Shown here piece after piece: positions 1-8,610 of a DNA stretch of 64,000 nt; position 1 is the stretch's first letter, and each line of letters begins with the position of its first letter. Source of the DNA: Spartobacteria bacterium (GTDB lineage Bacteria; Verrucomicrobiota; Verrucomicrobiia; Chthoniobacterales; UBA10450). The position numbers and the translations under genes were made by a program. The DNA lies in contig JAJPGZ010000002.1 of assembly GCA_021325495.1 (NCBI GenBank), forward strand, positions 620,001-684,000, in the 5' to 3' direction. The notes beneath the pieces were generated by a model. It saw nothing but the letters and a program-made list of their open reading frames with translations. It had not been told where the DNA came from and made no database searches.

Positions 1-342
1 TTCGTCTTGCTCATCATTTTCATGATCACGACACCGTTGCTCGAGAACAGCATGAATCTCATTCTGCCGTCGAGCGGTGAGCGCAATCAGGCGATCGATC
101 CCAACGCGGTGCAGACCATCGCGATCGATCGCAACGAGCGCGTGACGCTGAACAATCACGATGTCGATCTTGCGACGTTAGGCGAACAGCTCGCGCAATT
201 GAAGCAGACCAATCCCGACGTCGCCGTCGTCATTCGCCCGGACCGCGATCTGCCCGTGCAAAAACTCGTTAGCCTGATGGATGCGTTGCAGCAGGCGCAG
301 ATCATGAAAGTGGGCATCGCCACCAGCGCGGAGCGCAAATGA
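1..342 (+). CDS. ExbD/TolR biopolymer transport protein, N-terminus cut by window edge
   Basis: The frame is open from base 1, so the N-terminal membrane helix is only partly visible (residues FVLLIIFMITTP), followed by the periplasmic ExbD fold: a short linker, a charged central part and the C-terminal segment ending MKVGIATSAERK. ExbD with ExbB forms the proton-driven inner-membrane motor that energises TonB. Its stop codon overlaps the start of the downstream TonB-like gene by ATGA, so the two are translationally coupled. An M1 copy at 162 encodes the DVDL tetrapeptide in the periplasmic domain. The first helix and the ExbB partner should lie just upstream of the window. Confidence 0.85.
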   Translation, partial: FVLLIIFMITTPLLENSMNLILPSSGERNQAIDPNAVQTIAIDRNERVTLNNHDVDLATLGEQLAQLKQTNPDVAVVIRPDRDLPVQKLVSLMDALQQAQIMKVGIATSAERK

Positions 343-1196
343 ATCTGCCCTTTTGGCGAAACGTCACGCTCATCGGCGGCGCGCACGTCGCCGTCATCGT
401 CGGTTTAATTCGTTGGAGCACGGAATCGAAAACTCCCATCGCGCAAAATGTGACCTGGATCAGTGGCAGCGCTGGAAATGCGTCTGCAGTTTCCGCGACA
501 AAACCGGCGAGCCTTTCGTCGCCGCCGGCGAAACCAAAACCGAAAGACGAATCGGAAGAAGCGCAGCCGGTTTTAACTTCGGCCAAGAGCGACATTCAAT
601 TGCCGACGCCGACGGCAACACCGACACCGACGCCAAGATCGACATCTACTCCGAAACCGACGCCGAATGTGAAGGTGCCGCCGAAACGCACGCCGCCTCC
701 GAAACCAAAGCCAACGCCGAAGCCTTCGCCGAAAAAATTGGTGGTGGCGAAAGCTTCGCCAAAACCGACTCCGGAAAAAGAAGATGTCGATCTTGCGAAG
801 AGGGAATCGGAGCCGGCCACATCGCCTAACGAATCGCCGAAAGCGACAAACACACTCAAAACATCATCCGGTGGAAGCGGCGCTCACGGCGGCGGCGCGA
901 CGATTCAATCGCAGTTCGGCTGGTATGGCAGCATGTTGCACGACCGGTTTTACAGCGAATGGGCGCAGCCCACGAATGTCGATGCATCCGGGGCGAAAGC
1001 GGTTCTCGCCAAACTACGCATCGAAAAGGACGGGCGCGTCTCGAGTTTCGAAATCGTTAGGCCATCGGGCAATGCGGCGATCGATGATTCCGTGCGCGCG
1101 GCCGCGAAACGCGTGACGCAGGTCGATCCGCTGCCGGCCGGCCTTGGCGGCGATCACTACGACGTGAAAATAAAATTCGAGCTCAGCTCGGATTGA
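339..1196 (+). CDS. TonB-family energy transducer
   Basis: The 285-residue protein has the TonB layout: a short cytoplasmic N-terminus, a membrane anchor (about residues 8-24), a long Pro/Lys/Thr-rich periplasmic linker (about 60-180) and a C-terminal TonB domain (about 200-285) with the signature segments LRIEKDGRVSSFEI and SGNAAIDDSVRAAAKR. It would carry energy from the ExbBD motor to outer-membrane transporters. The ATG overlaps the exbD stop. Two M1 copies (635 and 785) fall in the linker, encoding RSTST and DVDL, the kind of unconstrained place where an imposed DNA motif costs least. TolA is an alternative identity, but pairing with ExbD and the C-terminal pattern favour TonB. Confidence 0.85.
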   Translation: MNLPFWRNVTLIGGAHVAVIVGLIRWSTESKTPIAQNVTWISGSAGNASAVSATKPASLSSPPAKPKPKDESEEAQPVLTSAKSDIQLPTPTATPTPTPRSTSTPKPTPNVKVPPKRTPPPKPKPTPKPSPKKLVVAKASPKPTPEKEDVDLAKRESEPATSPNESPKATNTLKTSSGGSGAHGGGATIQSQFGWYGSMLHDRFYSEWAQPTNVDASGAKAVLAKLRIEKDGRVSSFEIVRPSGNAAIDDSVRAAAKRVTQVDPLPAGLGGDHYDVKIKFELSSD

Positions 1197-2207
1197 TCAC
1201 AAAAGCGCGACCGATTTCCCTTCGCGGCCTTCGACTTGATCGAACGTGCATTGCTTCGGCGCCTTGTCTTTGCGCCACCGCAGAATTTTTGTGCCGTGAC
1301 GGAATCGGCCGCCGGTGAAATGATCGTACGTAACGTCGACAACAATTTTCGGATCGACCGGTTCCCATTCGCCCGTCCGCTCCGTGCTCCAGCGACTCGG
1401 CCCGCCCGGCGCGTTTCCGGTAAATCCCGGCGGTTTGCGCAGCGCTTCGAATTTTTTCGTGAGCGCTTTGCGATCTTCGGTTTTAAACGCGGAAGTAAAT
1501 CCAACGTGATGTAGCAGTCCGTCATCGTCATACAGGCCTAACAAAAGCGAGCCGAGAACTTTTGCGCCGCTGGCGTAACGAAATCCGCCGATGACACAAT
1601 CGGCGCTGCGGATTTGTTTCACCTTCACCGCGGCGGTGCGTTCGCCGCTCGCGTAGGCGGCGTCGAGTCGTTTTGCGATCACGCCATCGAGATCGCCGCC
1701 GACTTTTTCGAACCACTTTTTGGCGACGCGCAGATCGGTCGTCGCGGGCGAGAGTTTGACGGCTCCGCGCATTTTGAATTTTTCCAGAAGCGCGCGGCGC
1801 TGGCGCAATGGTTTCTGCAAATGCGATTGTCGATCCTGCGCGAGAAGGTCGAAAGCGATGAACCAGGCCGGATGCGCCTGCGCAAGCTTCGCCACGCGAC
1901 TCGCCGCCGGATGCAAACGTAATTGCAATTCATCGAACGAAAGCGCGCCGTTTACCGGAATGACGAGCTCGCCGTCGATCACGAAATCTTCTTTCGGCAG
2001 TTTCAGCATCGCATCGGCAACGTCCGGGAAATAGCGCGCGAGCGGCTGGCCCGATTTCGATTGCAGATAAACTTCTTTCCCGCGCCGAAACGCGATGCAA
2101 CGAAAGCCGTCCCATTTCGGTTCGTATTGCCAATTGTCGTCCGCCGGAATTTCATCGACCGACTTCGTTTCCATCGGCGGCAACGGCGGTTTGATCGTGA
2201 ATGCCAT
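1197..2207 (-). CDS. ATP-dependent DNA ligase (LigC/LigD-ligase type)
   Basis: A 336-residue protein if started at the ATG at 2207; an upstream in-frame extension overlaps the preceding gene. Nucleotidyltransferase motifs are clear: motif I KWDGFR with the adenylated lysine at residue 31, motif III IDGELV, motif IV DGVIAKR and motif V AVKVKQ, followed by an OB-fold domain containing GFRYASG and VDVTYDHFTGGRFRH. It seals nicks in double-stranded DNA with ATP. Its size matches stand-alone LigC-type ligases used in bacterial end joining or alternative repair. It starts one base after the stop of the upstream gene, so the two form an operon. No Ku or polymerase gene is visible here. Confidence 0.9.
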   Translation of the reverse strand: MAFTIKPPLPPMETKSVDEIPADDNWQYEPKWDGFRCIAFRRGKEVYLQSKSGQPLARYFPDVADAMLKLPKEDFVIDGELVIPVNGALSFDELQLRLHPAASRVAKLAQAHPAWFIAFDLLAQDRQSHLQKPLRQRRALLEKFKMRGAVKLSPATTDLRVAKKWFEKVGGDLDGVIAKRLDAAYASGERTAAVKVKQIRSADCVIGGFRYASGAKVLGSLLLGLYDDDGLLHHVGFTSAFKTEDRKALTKKFEALRKPPGFTGNAPGGPSRWSTERTGEWEPVDPKIVVDVTYDHFTGGRFRHGTKILRWRKDKAPKQCTFDQVEGREGKSVALL

Positions 2208-2208
2208 A

Positions 2209-2868
2209 TTAAATAGGCGAGTTTCGCGGGTAGCGGCGTGGTTCGAGTTTCGGCGGGCGCGCGCCATGCAACACCGCGCCTTGGACGGAAATGTAAGTGA
2301 GTTCTTGTCGATCGGCCGCGGAACGAAGCAACAATCCTCCGCGACTCATATCGCCACGCCCGACGAAATCGGCCGGGAAACGCAAACGCTCGCCGAAATG
2401 CGCGAGTAAGACTTCGACATATTTTTTGCTGGCGATGCTGCCTAACAAAACTACTTCGCATTTGGCGGTGAGCTTTTTCGCGAGCTTGCGCGCGTCGCGC
2501 TCGAGCGGCTTGCGATAACGCGCGTCGGCAAGATCGACATCTACTTCGGCAAATTCGCGCAGGTCCTCCACGGTGATTGTCGATCTTGCATCGACCAATC
2601 CGCGCGTGGGCGTGATGACGAGGACGCCGCAGAGACCGTTCGCGACACGTGCGAACGCATTCGCGTAAGCGATCTTGCCGCGAAAATAAAGTCCGCTCAG
2701 AAACGTAAACACTTCCGCCAGCGTAGCTCCGTCGCCGCGCAATCTGCGGGCGAGATCGAACTGGGCCCGTTCGCTCATCGCCATGCGCGCGCGCTCGCCG
2801 CCGGCGTAGGCGGGCGAGAGGAGAAAAATGCGGTTCGGCTTTTTATTGTCGATCTTGCGCGGCGGCAT
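2209..2868 (-). CDS. Conserved hypothetical protein, operon partner of the DNA ligase
   Basis: A 219-residue protein that I do not recognise. It starts at the ATG at 2868; an in-frame TTG three codons upstream is less likely. Visible features are NRIFLLSPAYAGGERARM near the N-terminus, a mixed alpha/beta pattern and segments such as CEVVLLGSIASKKYVEVLLAHFG. There is no signal peptide or membrane segment, so it is probably cytoplasmic. The stop codon is one base from the ligase start, which suggests a shared role in DNA repair or end processing by guilt of association only. M1 copies at 2530, 2578 and 2847 fall in it, the last encoding KIDN at the N-terminus. Confidence 0.75.
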   Translation of the reverse strand: MPPRKIDNKKPNRIFLLSPAYAGGERARMAMSERAQFDLARRLRGDGATLAEVFTFLSGLYFRGKIAYANAFARVANGLCGVLVITPTRGLVDARSTITVEDLREFAEVDVDLADARYRKPLERDARKLAKKLTAKCEVVLLGSIASKKYVEVLLAHFGERLRFPADFVGRGDMSRGGLLLRSAADRQELTYISVQGAVLHGARPPKLEPRRYPRNSPI

Positions 2869-2891
2869 TGATTTCAATTTGTGATTCGCGA

Positions 2892-3749
2892 ATGATCGCG
2901 CAACTGATGGGTCCCGATTTCATTTGCATCGGCGCGCAAAAGGCGGGCACGGGCTGGCTTTACGAGCAACTGCGCCCGCATTTCGATTTTTGGATGCCGC
3001 CGTTGAAGGAGCTGCATTATTTCGATCGCGCAGGGCTTTCGGCGCGCGAACTTCGTACGCTATCCGGTGACCGCATTGCGGAGGCGCGCCGGCACGCGCG
3101 CGACGAGGACGACATGCGCTTCTTCGATTTGTTTGCGCAGTTGCGGGCGAAAGAAGATGTCGATCTTGCAGGATACGCCGCTTTGTTTGCGAACAAAGGC
3201 ACGCGTGTCGCCGGCGACATTACGCCGGGTTATTCAACGCTGGACGACGAAATGGTCAGGCAAATCGCAAACAAGTTTCCGCAGACGAAAGTAATTTTCT
3301 TCGCGCGCGATCCGGTCGAGCGCGCCTGGTCGCAGCTTTCGATGTGGGTGCGGCATGGCGTGATCCCACGCGACAAGATCGACATCGACGCCTTTCTTAA
3401 GGATTCGGCGGTGCGCGCACGCTCGTTCCCGACGAAGATCGTGGCGCGCTGGCGGCAATTCGTTAGGCCGGATTTGTTCCACCGTTATTTCTTCGACGAT
3501 TTGCAGCGTGATGCGGCGACGTTGCGCGCGGAAGTTATTTCGTTTCTCGGTGGCGACCCGGACAAACGCAGTGGCGATTTGCCGGCGGACTACAATCCGA
3601 AAGCGGCAAAAGAAAAACTGATGATGAACGCCGAGACCCGACAAAAGCTGGTGGATTTCTTCGCGGACGAGCTGCGGGCCTGCGCGACCGAACTCGGCGG
3701 AGCGGCCCGCGATTGGCCGAAGCGATACGGTTTGTCGTTGTCGATCTAA
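2892..3749 (+). CDS. Sulfotransferase family protein
   Basis: A 285-residue protein with a PAPS-binding phosphosulfate loop, GAQKAGTGWL (residues 14-23), and the 3'-phosphate-binding segment VIFFARDPVERAWSQ (around residues 130-144). These are the two signatures of the P-loop sulfotransferase fold. It would transfer sulfate from PAPS to a hydroxyl or amine on a carbohydrate or other acceptor; the acceptor cannot be read from sequence. ATG 2892 was chosen over TTG 2868, which overlaps the divergent neighbour; ATG 2907 is also possible. M1 copies lie at 3158 and 3375. The gene ends in an M1/M2 hybrid, TGTCGATCTAACGA. Confidence 0.85.
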   Translation: MIAQLMGPDFICIGAQKAGTGWLYEQLRPHFDFWMPPLKELHYFDRAGLSARELRTLSGDRIAEARRHARDEDDMRFFDLFAQLRAKEDVDLAGYAALFANKGTRVAGDITPGYSTLDDEMVRQIANKFPQTKVIFFARDPVERAWSQLSMWVRHGVIPRDKIDIDAFLKDSAVRARSFPTKIVARWRQFVRPDLFHRYFFDDLQRDAATLRAEVISFLGGDPDKRSGDLPADYNPKAAKEKLMMNAETRQKLVDFFADELRACATELGGAARDWPKRYGLSLSI

Positions 3750-3770
3750 CGATTGTCGATCTTGCGCTCG

Positions 3771-5348
3771 TTAGGCCAATTCCATCTGCGCTTCGGCCAG
3801 ATCGAGGTCGCGCTGAATGCGACGGAGGGCAGCATCGTTGATGACGTTTTGATTGCGAAGGCGAATGATGGTGTCGCGTTCGCGTTTGAGTGCCTGTTTC
3901 TGCAACCGCACATAGTCCCGCGTCGCGACTTCGCCACGACGTTCGGCCGGCGTGTCTCCGCACAGGCGCAGCTCGTCCAGTCGCTCGTTGTATTCATCGC
4001 GAAGACGGGAAACGGCGTTCTCAGAGAATTTGTTACCGCCATGCTCGATGAATTCGAGCGCAGCCTTGTTCGCTTGCACGCGGGCCTCGCGTTCTTCGTC
4101 GTCGATGGTCGGGTCGCTCTGGATGCGAAACGATTTAATCAAGAGTGGAAGGGTCAATCCTTGCAAGACGAGCGTGACGAAAATGACGCAGAAAGTGAAA
4201 AAGAGAATGTAATTGCGGCCGGGGAAGGGCTGGCCATTGGGCAAAGCGAAGGGCAATGCGAACGCGGCGGCGAGTGAAATAACGCCGCGCATGCCGCACC
4301 AGGCGATGACGACGACATTGCGCCAGTCAGGGGCGGGCTCGCGCTGGTGGTGGCGCCTAACGAATAAGCGCGGCAGGTAGCTGGCCGGAAAGACCCAGGC
4401 GATACGCACGAGCACGACCGCAGCGCTGACCAGTAATGCCTCGTCGATAAGATCGACAATCGATTCGCCGCGCAGCTCGCGCAGAATGGCCGGCAATTGC
4501 AACCCGATGATGATGAACACGAGTCCGTTCAAGAGGAAGACGACCATTTCCCAAAAGGCGAACGCTTGCAGGCGGTAGCGCGCGGTCACGATCATGGGAC
4601 TGTGCCAGCCGAGAAAAATTCCAGCGGCGACGACGGCGAGAATGCCGGAGAGATGCAAACGCTCCGCCCCGAGATAGGCGATGAAGGGAGTGAGCAGCGA
4701 AATGGTGATCTGCACGGGCGGATCGTCGAGACTGCGGTGAATTCGGCGAGCGATGAAGCCGATGAGCAATCCGAACGCGATGCCGCCAAGCGCGACGATA
4801 ACAAAGCGTCCCGCGGCCGCGCCCAGCGAAAATGTGCCGGTCGTTAGGGCAGCGATCGCGAATTGGAGCGCGACGAGCGCGGTGGCGTCGTTGACGAGGC
4901 TTTCACCTTCGAGCACGACCTCGATTCGATTCGGAAGCGACAAGCGGCGAATGACGGACGTGGCCGCGACCGCGTCGGTGGGCGAAACGATTGCGCCGAG
5001 CGCGAAAGCCGCGGCCCACGGCATGGCAGGCACGAGCGCATGTGCGGTGCACGCGATCACGGTGATGGTGAGCAGGACGAGCGTGACAGAAAGCGATCCG
5101 ATCAGGCGAAGGTTGCGACGGAAATCGCGCCACGAAGTGAAAAGTGCGGCCGGATAAATAAGCGGCGGCAAAAAGAAATAGAAGACGATATTGGGATTGA
5201 GTTGAACGCGGGGCAGGCGCGGAACGAAACTGAGGGCGAGCCCGGCGACAACGAGCACAATGGGGTACGGGAGCGCGAGCTTGTGCGCGATGATGACGAG
5301 CACCGCGATAAACGAAAAAAGCAGAACGAAGGTCTCGGCTTGATCCAT
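3771..5348 (-). CDS. Na+/H+ antiporter, CPA1 (NhaP-like) family
   Basis: A 525-residue protein with about 12 hydrophobic segments. It carries the CPA1 ion-site motifs SPTDAVAATSV and EGESLVNDATALV, plus the conserved CGMRGVISLAAAFALP segment late in the membrane domain. A cytoplasmic tail of about 110 residues, rich in charged helices (EEREARVQANKAALEFIE onward), follows the last helix. It exchanges Na+ (or K+) for protons across the inner membrane for pH and salt homeostasis. It stands alone, divergent from purD across about 60 bp holding an M1 copy at 5352. The length is usual for NhaP/YjcE-type proteins. Confidence 0.92.
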   Translation of the reverse strand: MDQAETFVLLFSFIAVLVIIAHKLALPYPIVLVVAGLALSFVPRLPRVQLNPNIVFYFFLPPLIYPAALFTSWRDFRRNLRLIGSLSVTLVLLTITVIACTAHALVPAMPWAAAFALGAIVSPTDAVAATSVIRRLSLPNRIEVVLEGESLVNDATALVALQFAIAALTTGTFSLGAAAGRFVIVALGGIAFGLLIGFIARRIHRSLDDPPVQITISLLTPFIAYLGAERLHLSGILAVVAAGIFLGWHSPMIVTARYRLQAFAFWEMVVFLLNGLVFIIIGLQLPAILRELRGESIVDLIDEALLVSAAVVLVRIAWVFPASYLPRLFVRRHHQREPAPDWRNVVVIAWCGMRGVISLAAAFALPFALPNGQPFPGRNYILFFTFCVIFVTLVLQGLTLPLLIKSFRIQSDPTIDDEEREARVQANKAALEFIEHGGNKFSENAVSRLRDEYNERLDELRLCGDTPAERRGEVATRDYVRLQKQALKRERDTIIRLRNQNVINDAALRRIQRDLDLAEAQMELA

Positions 5349-5409
5349 CGCAAGATCGACATGTTACCGCTGCCGTTGACCACGGCCACTGCAAACGCTA
5401 CGTCACCGC

Positions 5410-6681
5410 GTGAAGGTTTTGGTGATCGGCAGCGGCGGGCGCGAGCACGCGCTCGCTTGGAAACTCAAGCAATCGCCCGAAGTTAATCAGCTTTTTTGCG
5501 CGCCGGGAAACGCGGGCACGGCCGAGCTAGGCGAGAACGTCGCGATCGGTGCGAGCGATTTATCGGGACTGGCGCGCTTCGCGAAACAGAACCATGTCGA
5601 TCTTACGGTGGTCGGGCCGGACGATCCGCTCGCGCTCGGGATTGTCGATCTTTTCCAGCAGCAGGGCCTGCGCGTTTTCGGGCCTAACAAATCGGCGGCG
5701 CGGCTCGAGTCCTCGAAGATTTTCGCGAAAGAGTTGATGCGCTCGGCCAACATCCCGACGGCGCGCGCCCAAACTTTTTACGACGCCACCGCCGCGCACT
5801 GGTATTGCGGCCAGACCACTTTCCCGGTCGTGATCAAAGCGGACGGGCTTGCGCTGGGCAAAGGCGTTGTGATCGCGCCTAACGAGGTAACAGCAAGATC
5901 GACAATCGACGTCATGATGAAGCAACGAAAATTCGGCGAGGCCGGCATGCGCGTCTTGATCGAGGAATGTCTCACCGGGACGGAGTGTTCGCTGCACGCG
6001 CTCGTGGACGGCGAACATTTTCGGCTGCTGCAAACCGCGCGCGACCACAAACGCGCCTTCGACGGCGACACCGGCCCGAACACCGGCGGCATGGGCGCGT
6101 TCAGTCCGGCGAACAACTGGAGCCGCGAGCTCGAAGCGCAGTTCGAGAAACAGGTGATGGCGCCGTTGCTCGAAAGTTTGCGCACGCACGGGATCGCCTT
6201 TCGCGGTTTGCTGTTTCCGGGGTTGATGATCACGAGCGAAGGCGTGCGCGTGCTCGAATTTAATTGCCGCTTCGGCGATCCGGAAACGCAGGCGATTTTA
6301 CCGCGAATGAAATCCGATTTGCTGCCGTTGTTGAATGCGACGATCGACGGCAAGATCGACAATTACTCCATCGAATGGGACGAGCGCGCTTCGGTCACAG
6401 TCGTGATGGCGTCCGGCGGTTATCCGGACAAATACGAAACGGGGAAAACGATTTCGGGTTTGGACGACGCGGCGAAAGTTGAGGACGTACAAATTTTTCA
6501 CGCCGGAACCAAACGCATGAACGGCAATATCGTCACCGCCGGTGGACGGGTGCTCGCGGTCACGGCGCTCGGATCGACGGTGGAAGCGGCGCGCGTTCGC
6601 GCTTACGAAGCGGTTTCACGAATTAATTTCGAGGGCGCGCATTTTCGCCGTGACATTGCGATGAGCGCGGGCGCCCGGTAA
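5410..6681 (+). CDS. purD: Phosphoribosylamine-glycine ligase
   Basis: A 423-residue protein, the usual length for PurD, starting at GTG. The N-terminal GSGGREHALAWKL (residues 7-19), the ATP-grasp region (VIKADGLALGKGV) and EFNCRFGDPETQ are diagnostic of glycinamide ribonucleotide synthetase. It performs the second step of purine synthesis, joining phosphoribosylamine to glycine with ATP. purC lies elsewhere in the window (34 kb), so pur genes are scattered here. Four M1 copies fall inside (5595, 5643, 5895, 6352) and a fifth overlaps the TAA stop (6680-6689). Confidence 0.97.
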   Translation: MKVLVIGSGGREHALAWKLKQSPEVNQLFCAPGNAGTAELGENVAIGASDLSGLARFAKQNHVDLTVVGPDDPLALGIVDLFQQQGLRVFGPNKSAARLESSKIFAKELMRSANIPTARAQTFYDATAAHWYCGQTTFPVVIKADGLALGKGVVIAPNEVTARSTIDVMMKQRKFGEAGMRVLIEECLTGTECSLHALVDGEHFRLLQTARDHKRAFDGDTGPNTGGMGAFSPANNWSRELEAQFEKQVMAPLLESLRTHGIAFRGLLFPGLMITSEGVRVLEFNCRFGDPETQAILPRMKSDLLPLLNATIDGKIDNYSIEWDERASVTVVMASGGYPDKYETGKTISGLDDAAKVEDVQIFHAGTKRMNGNIVTAGGRVLAVTALGSTVEAARVRAYEAVSRINFEGAHFRRDIAMSAGAR

Positions 6682-6696
6682 GATCGACATCTTCCC

Positions 6697-7737
6697 ATGG
6701 TCCGCTTCGCCGCAATCGCGTTCATTCTGGCCGCTTCGGCGTTTGCGCAATCGCCTTCGCCGAAACCAAGCGCGTCACCGACGACGAAGGAGTTAATCGA
6801 CTCGTTAACGCCTAACGATCTCCAGGAAGCGATTTCGCTTTTGAAAAAAAACTTTACCAATCCGGAAGCGATCAACGAGACGCAGTTGAGCCGGGCGACG
6901 ATTGAAGGATTGATCGCGCGGCTGGGACCGGGCTTGATGTTGTTGCCGGACAAAAACGCGGCCACGGCCGAAAATTCCGCTTTCTACAGCGAAGTGCTGG
7001 AGAAACGCGCGGGCTATGTGCGGCTCGGCTCGCTCAACGCGAACAATCTTTCGTCGCTCGACAAAAAGCTGGGCGAGTTCGCCGAGAAGAAGCTGGGCGC
7101 GGTGATTGTCGATCTTCGCGCAAGCAGCGGGAGCGATTTTGATGCGACTTCGCAGTTCGCGCAGCGTTTCATCGGCAAGGGGAAAACTTTGTTCACGTTG
7201 CGCAAGCAAGGGAAAGACCGCGCGTTTAATTCCGAACGCGATCCGGCGTATAAGAATTTGGTGGTGGTTCTCGCTGACAGCGAAACCGCGGGTGGGGCGG
7301 AAGCGCTCGCGAGCGCGCTGCGATTTCACGACAAAGCGTTGATCATTGGTCAAAACACGGCCGGACGCGCGGTCGAATATTCCGATCTGCCATTGCCGAG
7401 CGGAAAAATCTTACGCGTCGCGATCGCGGAAGTGATCGGGCCCGATGGCAAATCGTTGTACCCCGCCGGCGTCAAACCCGATCTGCCGGTGGAGATGTCG
7501 ATCTTAGAGAAGCATCAAATTTTTGCGGCGAGCAACGAAAAGGGAATGATGCCGTTCGTTAACGAAACGGAACGCCCGCATTTGAACGAAGCGGCGTTGA
7601 TCGCGGGCACGAACCCGGAGTTGGAATCGGGAGAGCAACGTCGCGGGCGCGCACAACAAACCGCGACGCCACACGACCCGATGGTGCAACGCGCGCTCGA
7701 TCTCATCACCTCGCTCGAGATTTACCAAAAACGGTAA
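6697..7737 (+). CDS. S41-family (tail-specific protease-like) secreted protein, probably catalytically inactive
   Basis: A 346-residue protein with a signal peptide (residues 1-17, ending AFA-Q). The S41 core is recognisable: a strand with VIVDLRASSGSD, then LVVVLADSETAGGAEALASAL and LIIGQNTAGRAVEYSDLPL. In active C-terminal processing peptidases the second of these reads SASASE with the serine nucleophile, and the third reads GKG with the catalytic lysine. Here they read TAGGAE and GRA, so both residues appear to be missing. No PDZ domain is obvious. It probably acts as a binding or scaffold protein in the periplasm; assignment of the exact residues needs an alignment. It follows purD by 15 bp. 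Confidence 0.75.
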   Translation: MVRFAAIAFILAASAFAQSPSPKPSASPTTKELIDSLTPNDLQEAISLLKKNFTNPEAINETQLSRATIEGLIARLGPGLMLLPDKNAATAENSAFYSEVLEKRAGYVRLGSLNANNLSSLDKKLGEFAEKKLGAVIVDLRASSGSDFDATSQFAQRFIGKGKTLFTLRKQGKDRAFNSERDPAYKNLVVVLADSETAGGAEALASALRFHDKALIIGQNTAGRAVEYSDLPLPSGKILRVAIAEVIGPDGKSLYPAGVKPDLPVEMSILEKHQIFAASNEKGMMPFVNETERPHLNEAALIAGTNPELESGEQRRGRAQQTATPHDPMVQRALDLITSLEIYQKR

Positions 7738-7787
7738 TCCTCGGCTGCAGTTGAGAGATTCATCGACTTCGCCCAAAGTGAGAGCGA

Positions 7788-8546
7788 GTGAGTCCGCTCG
7801 AGGAACGTATCGGCTACAAGTTTCGCAATCCGCTTTTACTCGCGGAAGCGCTGACTCATCCGAGCGTCGCGCATGAGACGCAGCGCAAACATTTCGATAA
7901 TCAGCGGCTCGAATTTCTGGGTGACGCGGTTTTGCAGCTCGTCATCACCGAAAAGCTCTACGGACATTTCGAGGAGAAACCGGAAGGCGATCTGACGAAA
8001 TTGCGTTCGCGTTTGGTTTCGCGCGACACCTTGAAGGAGTACGCGGCCGCGATCGATCTCGGGAAATATTTGATGATGGGGCGCGGCGAAGAGGCGAGCG
8101 GCGGGCGGGAACGCATCTCGACCTTGGCCGACGCGTTCGAGGCGTTGGTCGGCGCCATTTATCTCGACAGCGATTTAAAAACGGCGCGCAAGTTTATTCT
8201 CGATCAAGCGCGCGACGAGCTGGCGGACATCGCGGAGGAACCGGTCGATATCAATCCGAAAGGCGATTTGCAGGAATTACTTCAGGCAATTTCGCCGTTG
8301 AGTCCGGTTTACGAAACCGTTTCGGAGCGCGGACCGGAACACGATAAAACATTTGTCGTGCGCGCGGTTTGGGAAGGCAAAGAACTCAGTCGCGGCACAG
8401 GCAAGAGCAAGAAACAAGCGGAGACGGCCGCGGCCGAAGAAGCATTGCGCTTGAAGCGCTGGGAATCCGGCGCGGAACAGGCGACGGATTCGAAAAAGAA
8501 AAATCCGAAAGGCGCGGGGCGTTCGCGGCCGGCGCAAACTGGATGA
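7788..8546 (+). CDS. rnc: Ribonuclease III
   Basis: A 252-residue protein starting at GTG. The RNase III signature QRLEFLGDAVL lies at residues 39-49 with catalytic E42 and D46, and STLADAFEALVGAIYLD follows with D115 and E118. A C-terminal dsRNA-binding domain (about 155-225) ends in GKSKKQAETAAAEEAL. A lysine-rich tail of about 25 residues follows. It cuts double-stranded RNA during rRNA and mRNA processing. The gene is followed by a composite hairpin element that separates it from convergent thiD. Confidence 0.96.
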   Translation: MSPLEERIGYKFRNPLLLAEALTHPSVAHETQRKHFDNQRLEFLGDAVLQLVITEKLYGHFEEKPEGDLTKLRSRLVSRDTLKEYAAAIDLGKYLMMGRGEEASGGRERISTLADAFEALVGAIYLDSDLKTARKFILDQARDELADIAEEPVDINPKGDLQELLQAISPLSPVYETVSERGPEHDKTFVVRAVWEGKELSRGTGKSKKQAETAAAEEALRLKRWESGAEQATDSKKKNPKGAGRSRPAQTG

Positions 8547-8549
8547 TTC

Positions 8550-8609
8550 TGTGGTGGCAGCCGTGCTCGGCTGCACTAACAATCCGCAGGCGAGACGCCT
8601 GTCACCACA
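8550..8609. repeat. Composite REP-like hairpin element between rnc and thiD
   Basis: Outer arms TGTGGTG (8550-8556) and CACCACA (8603-8609) enclose two hairpins: GCAGCCG/CGGCTGC (8557-8563 with 8568-8574) and CAGGCG/CGCCTG (8587-8592 with 8596-8601). It fills the gap between two convergent stop codons and could work as a bidirectional transcription terminator or RNA 3' end stabiliser. The GGCAGGCG...CGCCTGCC theme recurs inside the korB-like gene at 22534. Confidence 0.75.
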
Positions 8610-8610
8610 A

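Noticed and set aside
2868-2891. TTG start for the sulfotransferase
   Set aside because: It would overlap the start of the divergent gene; ATG 2892 leads directly into the PAPS-loop strand.
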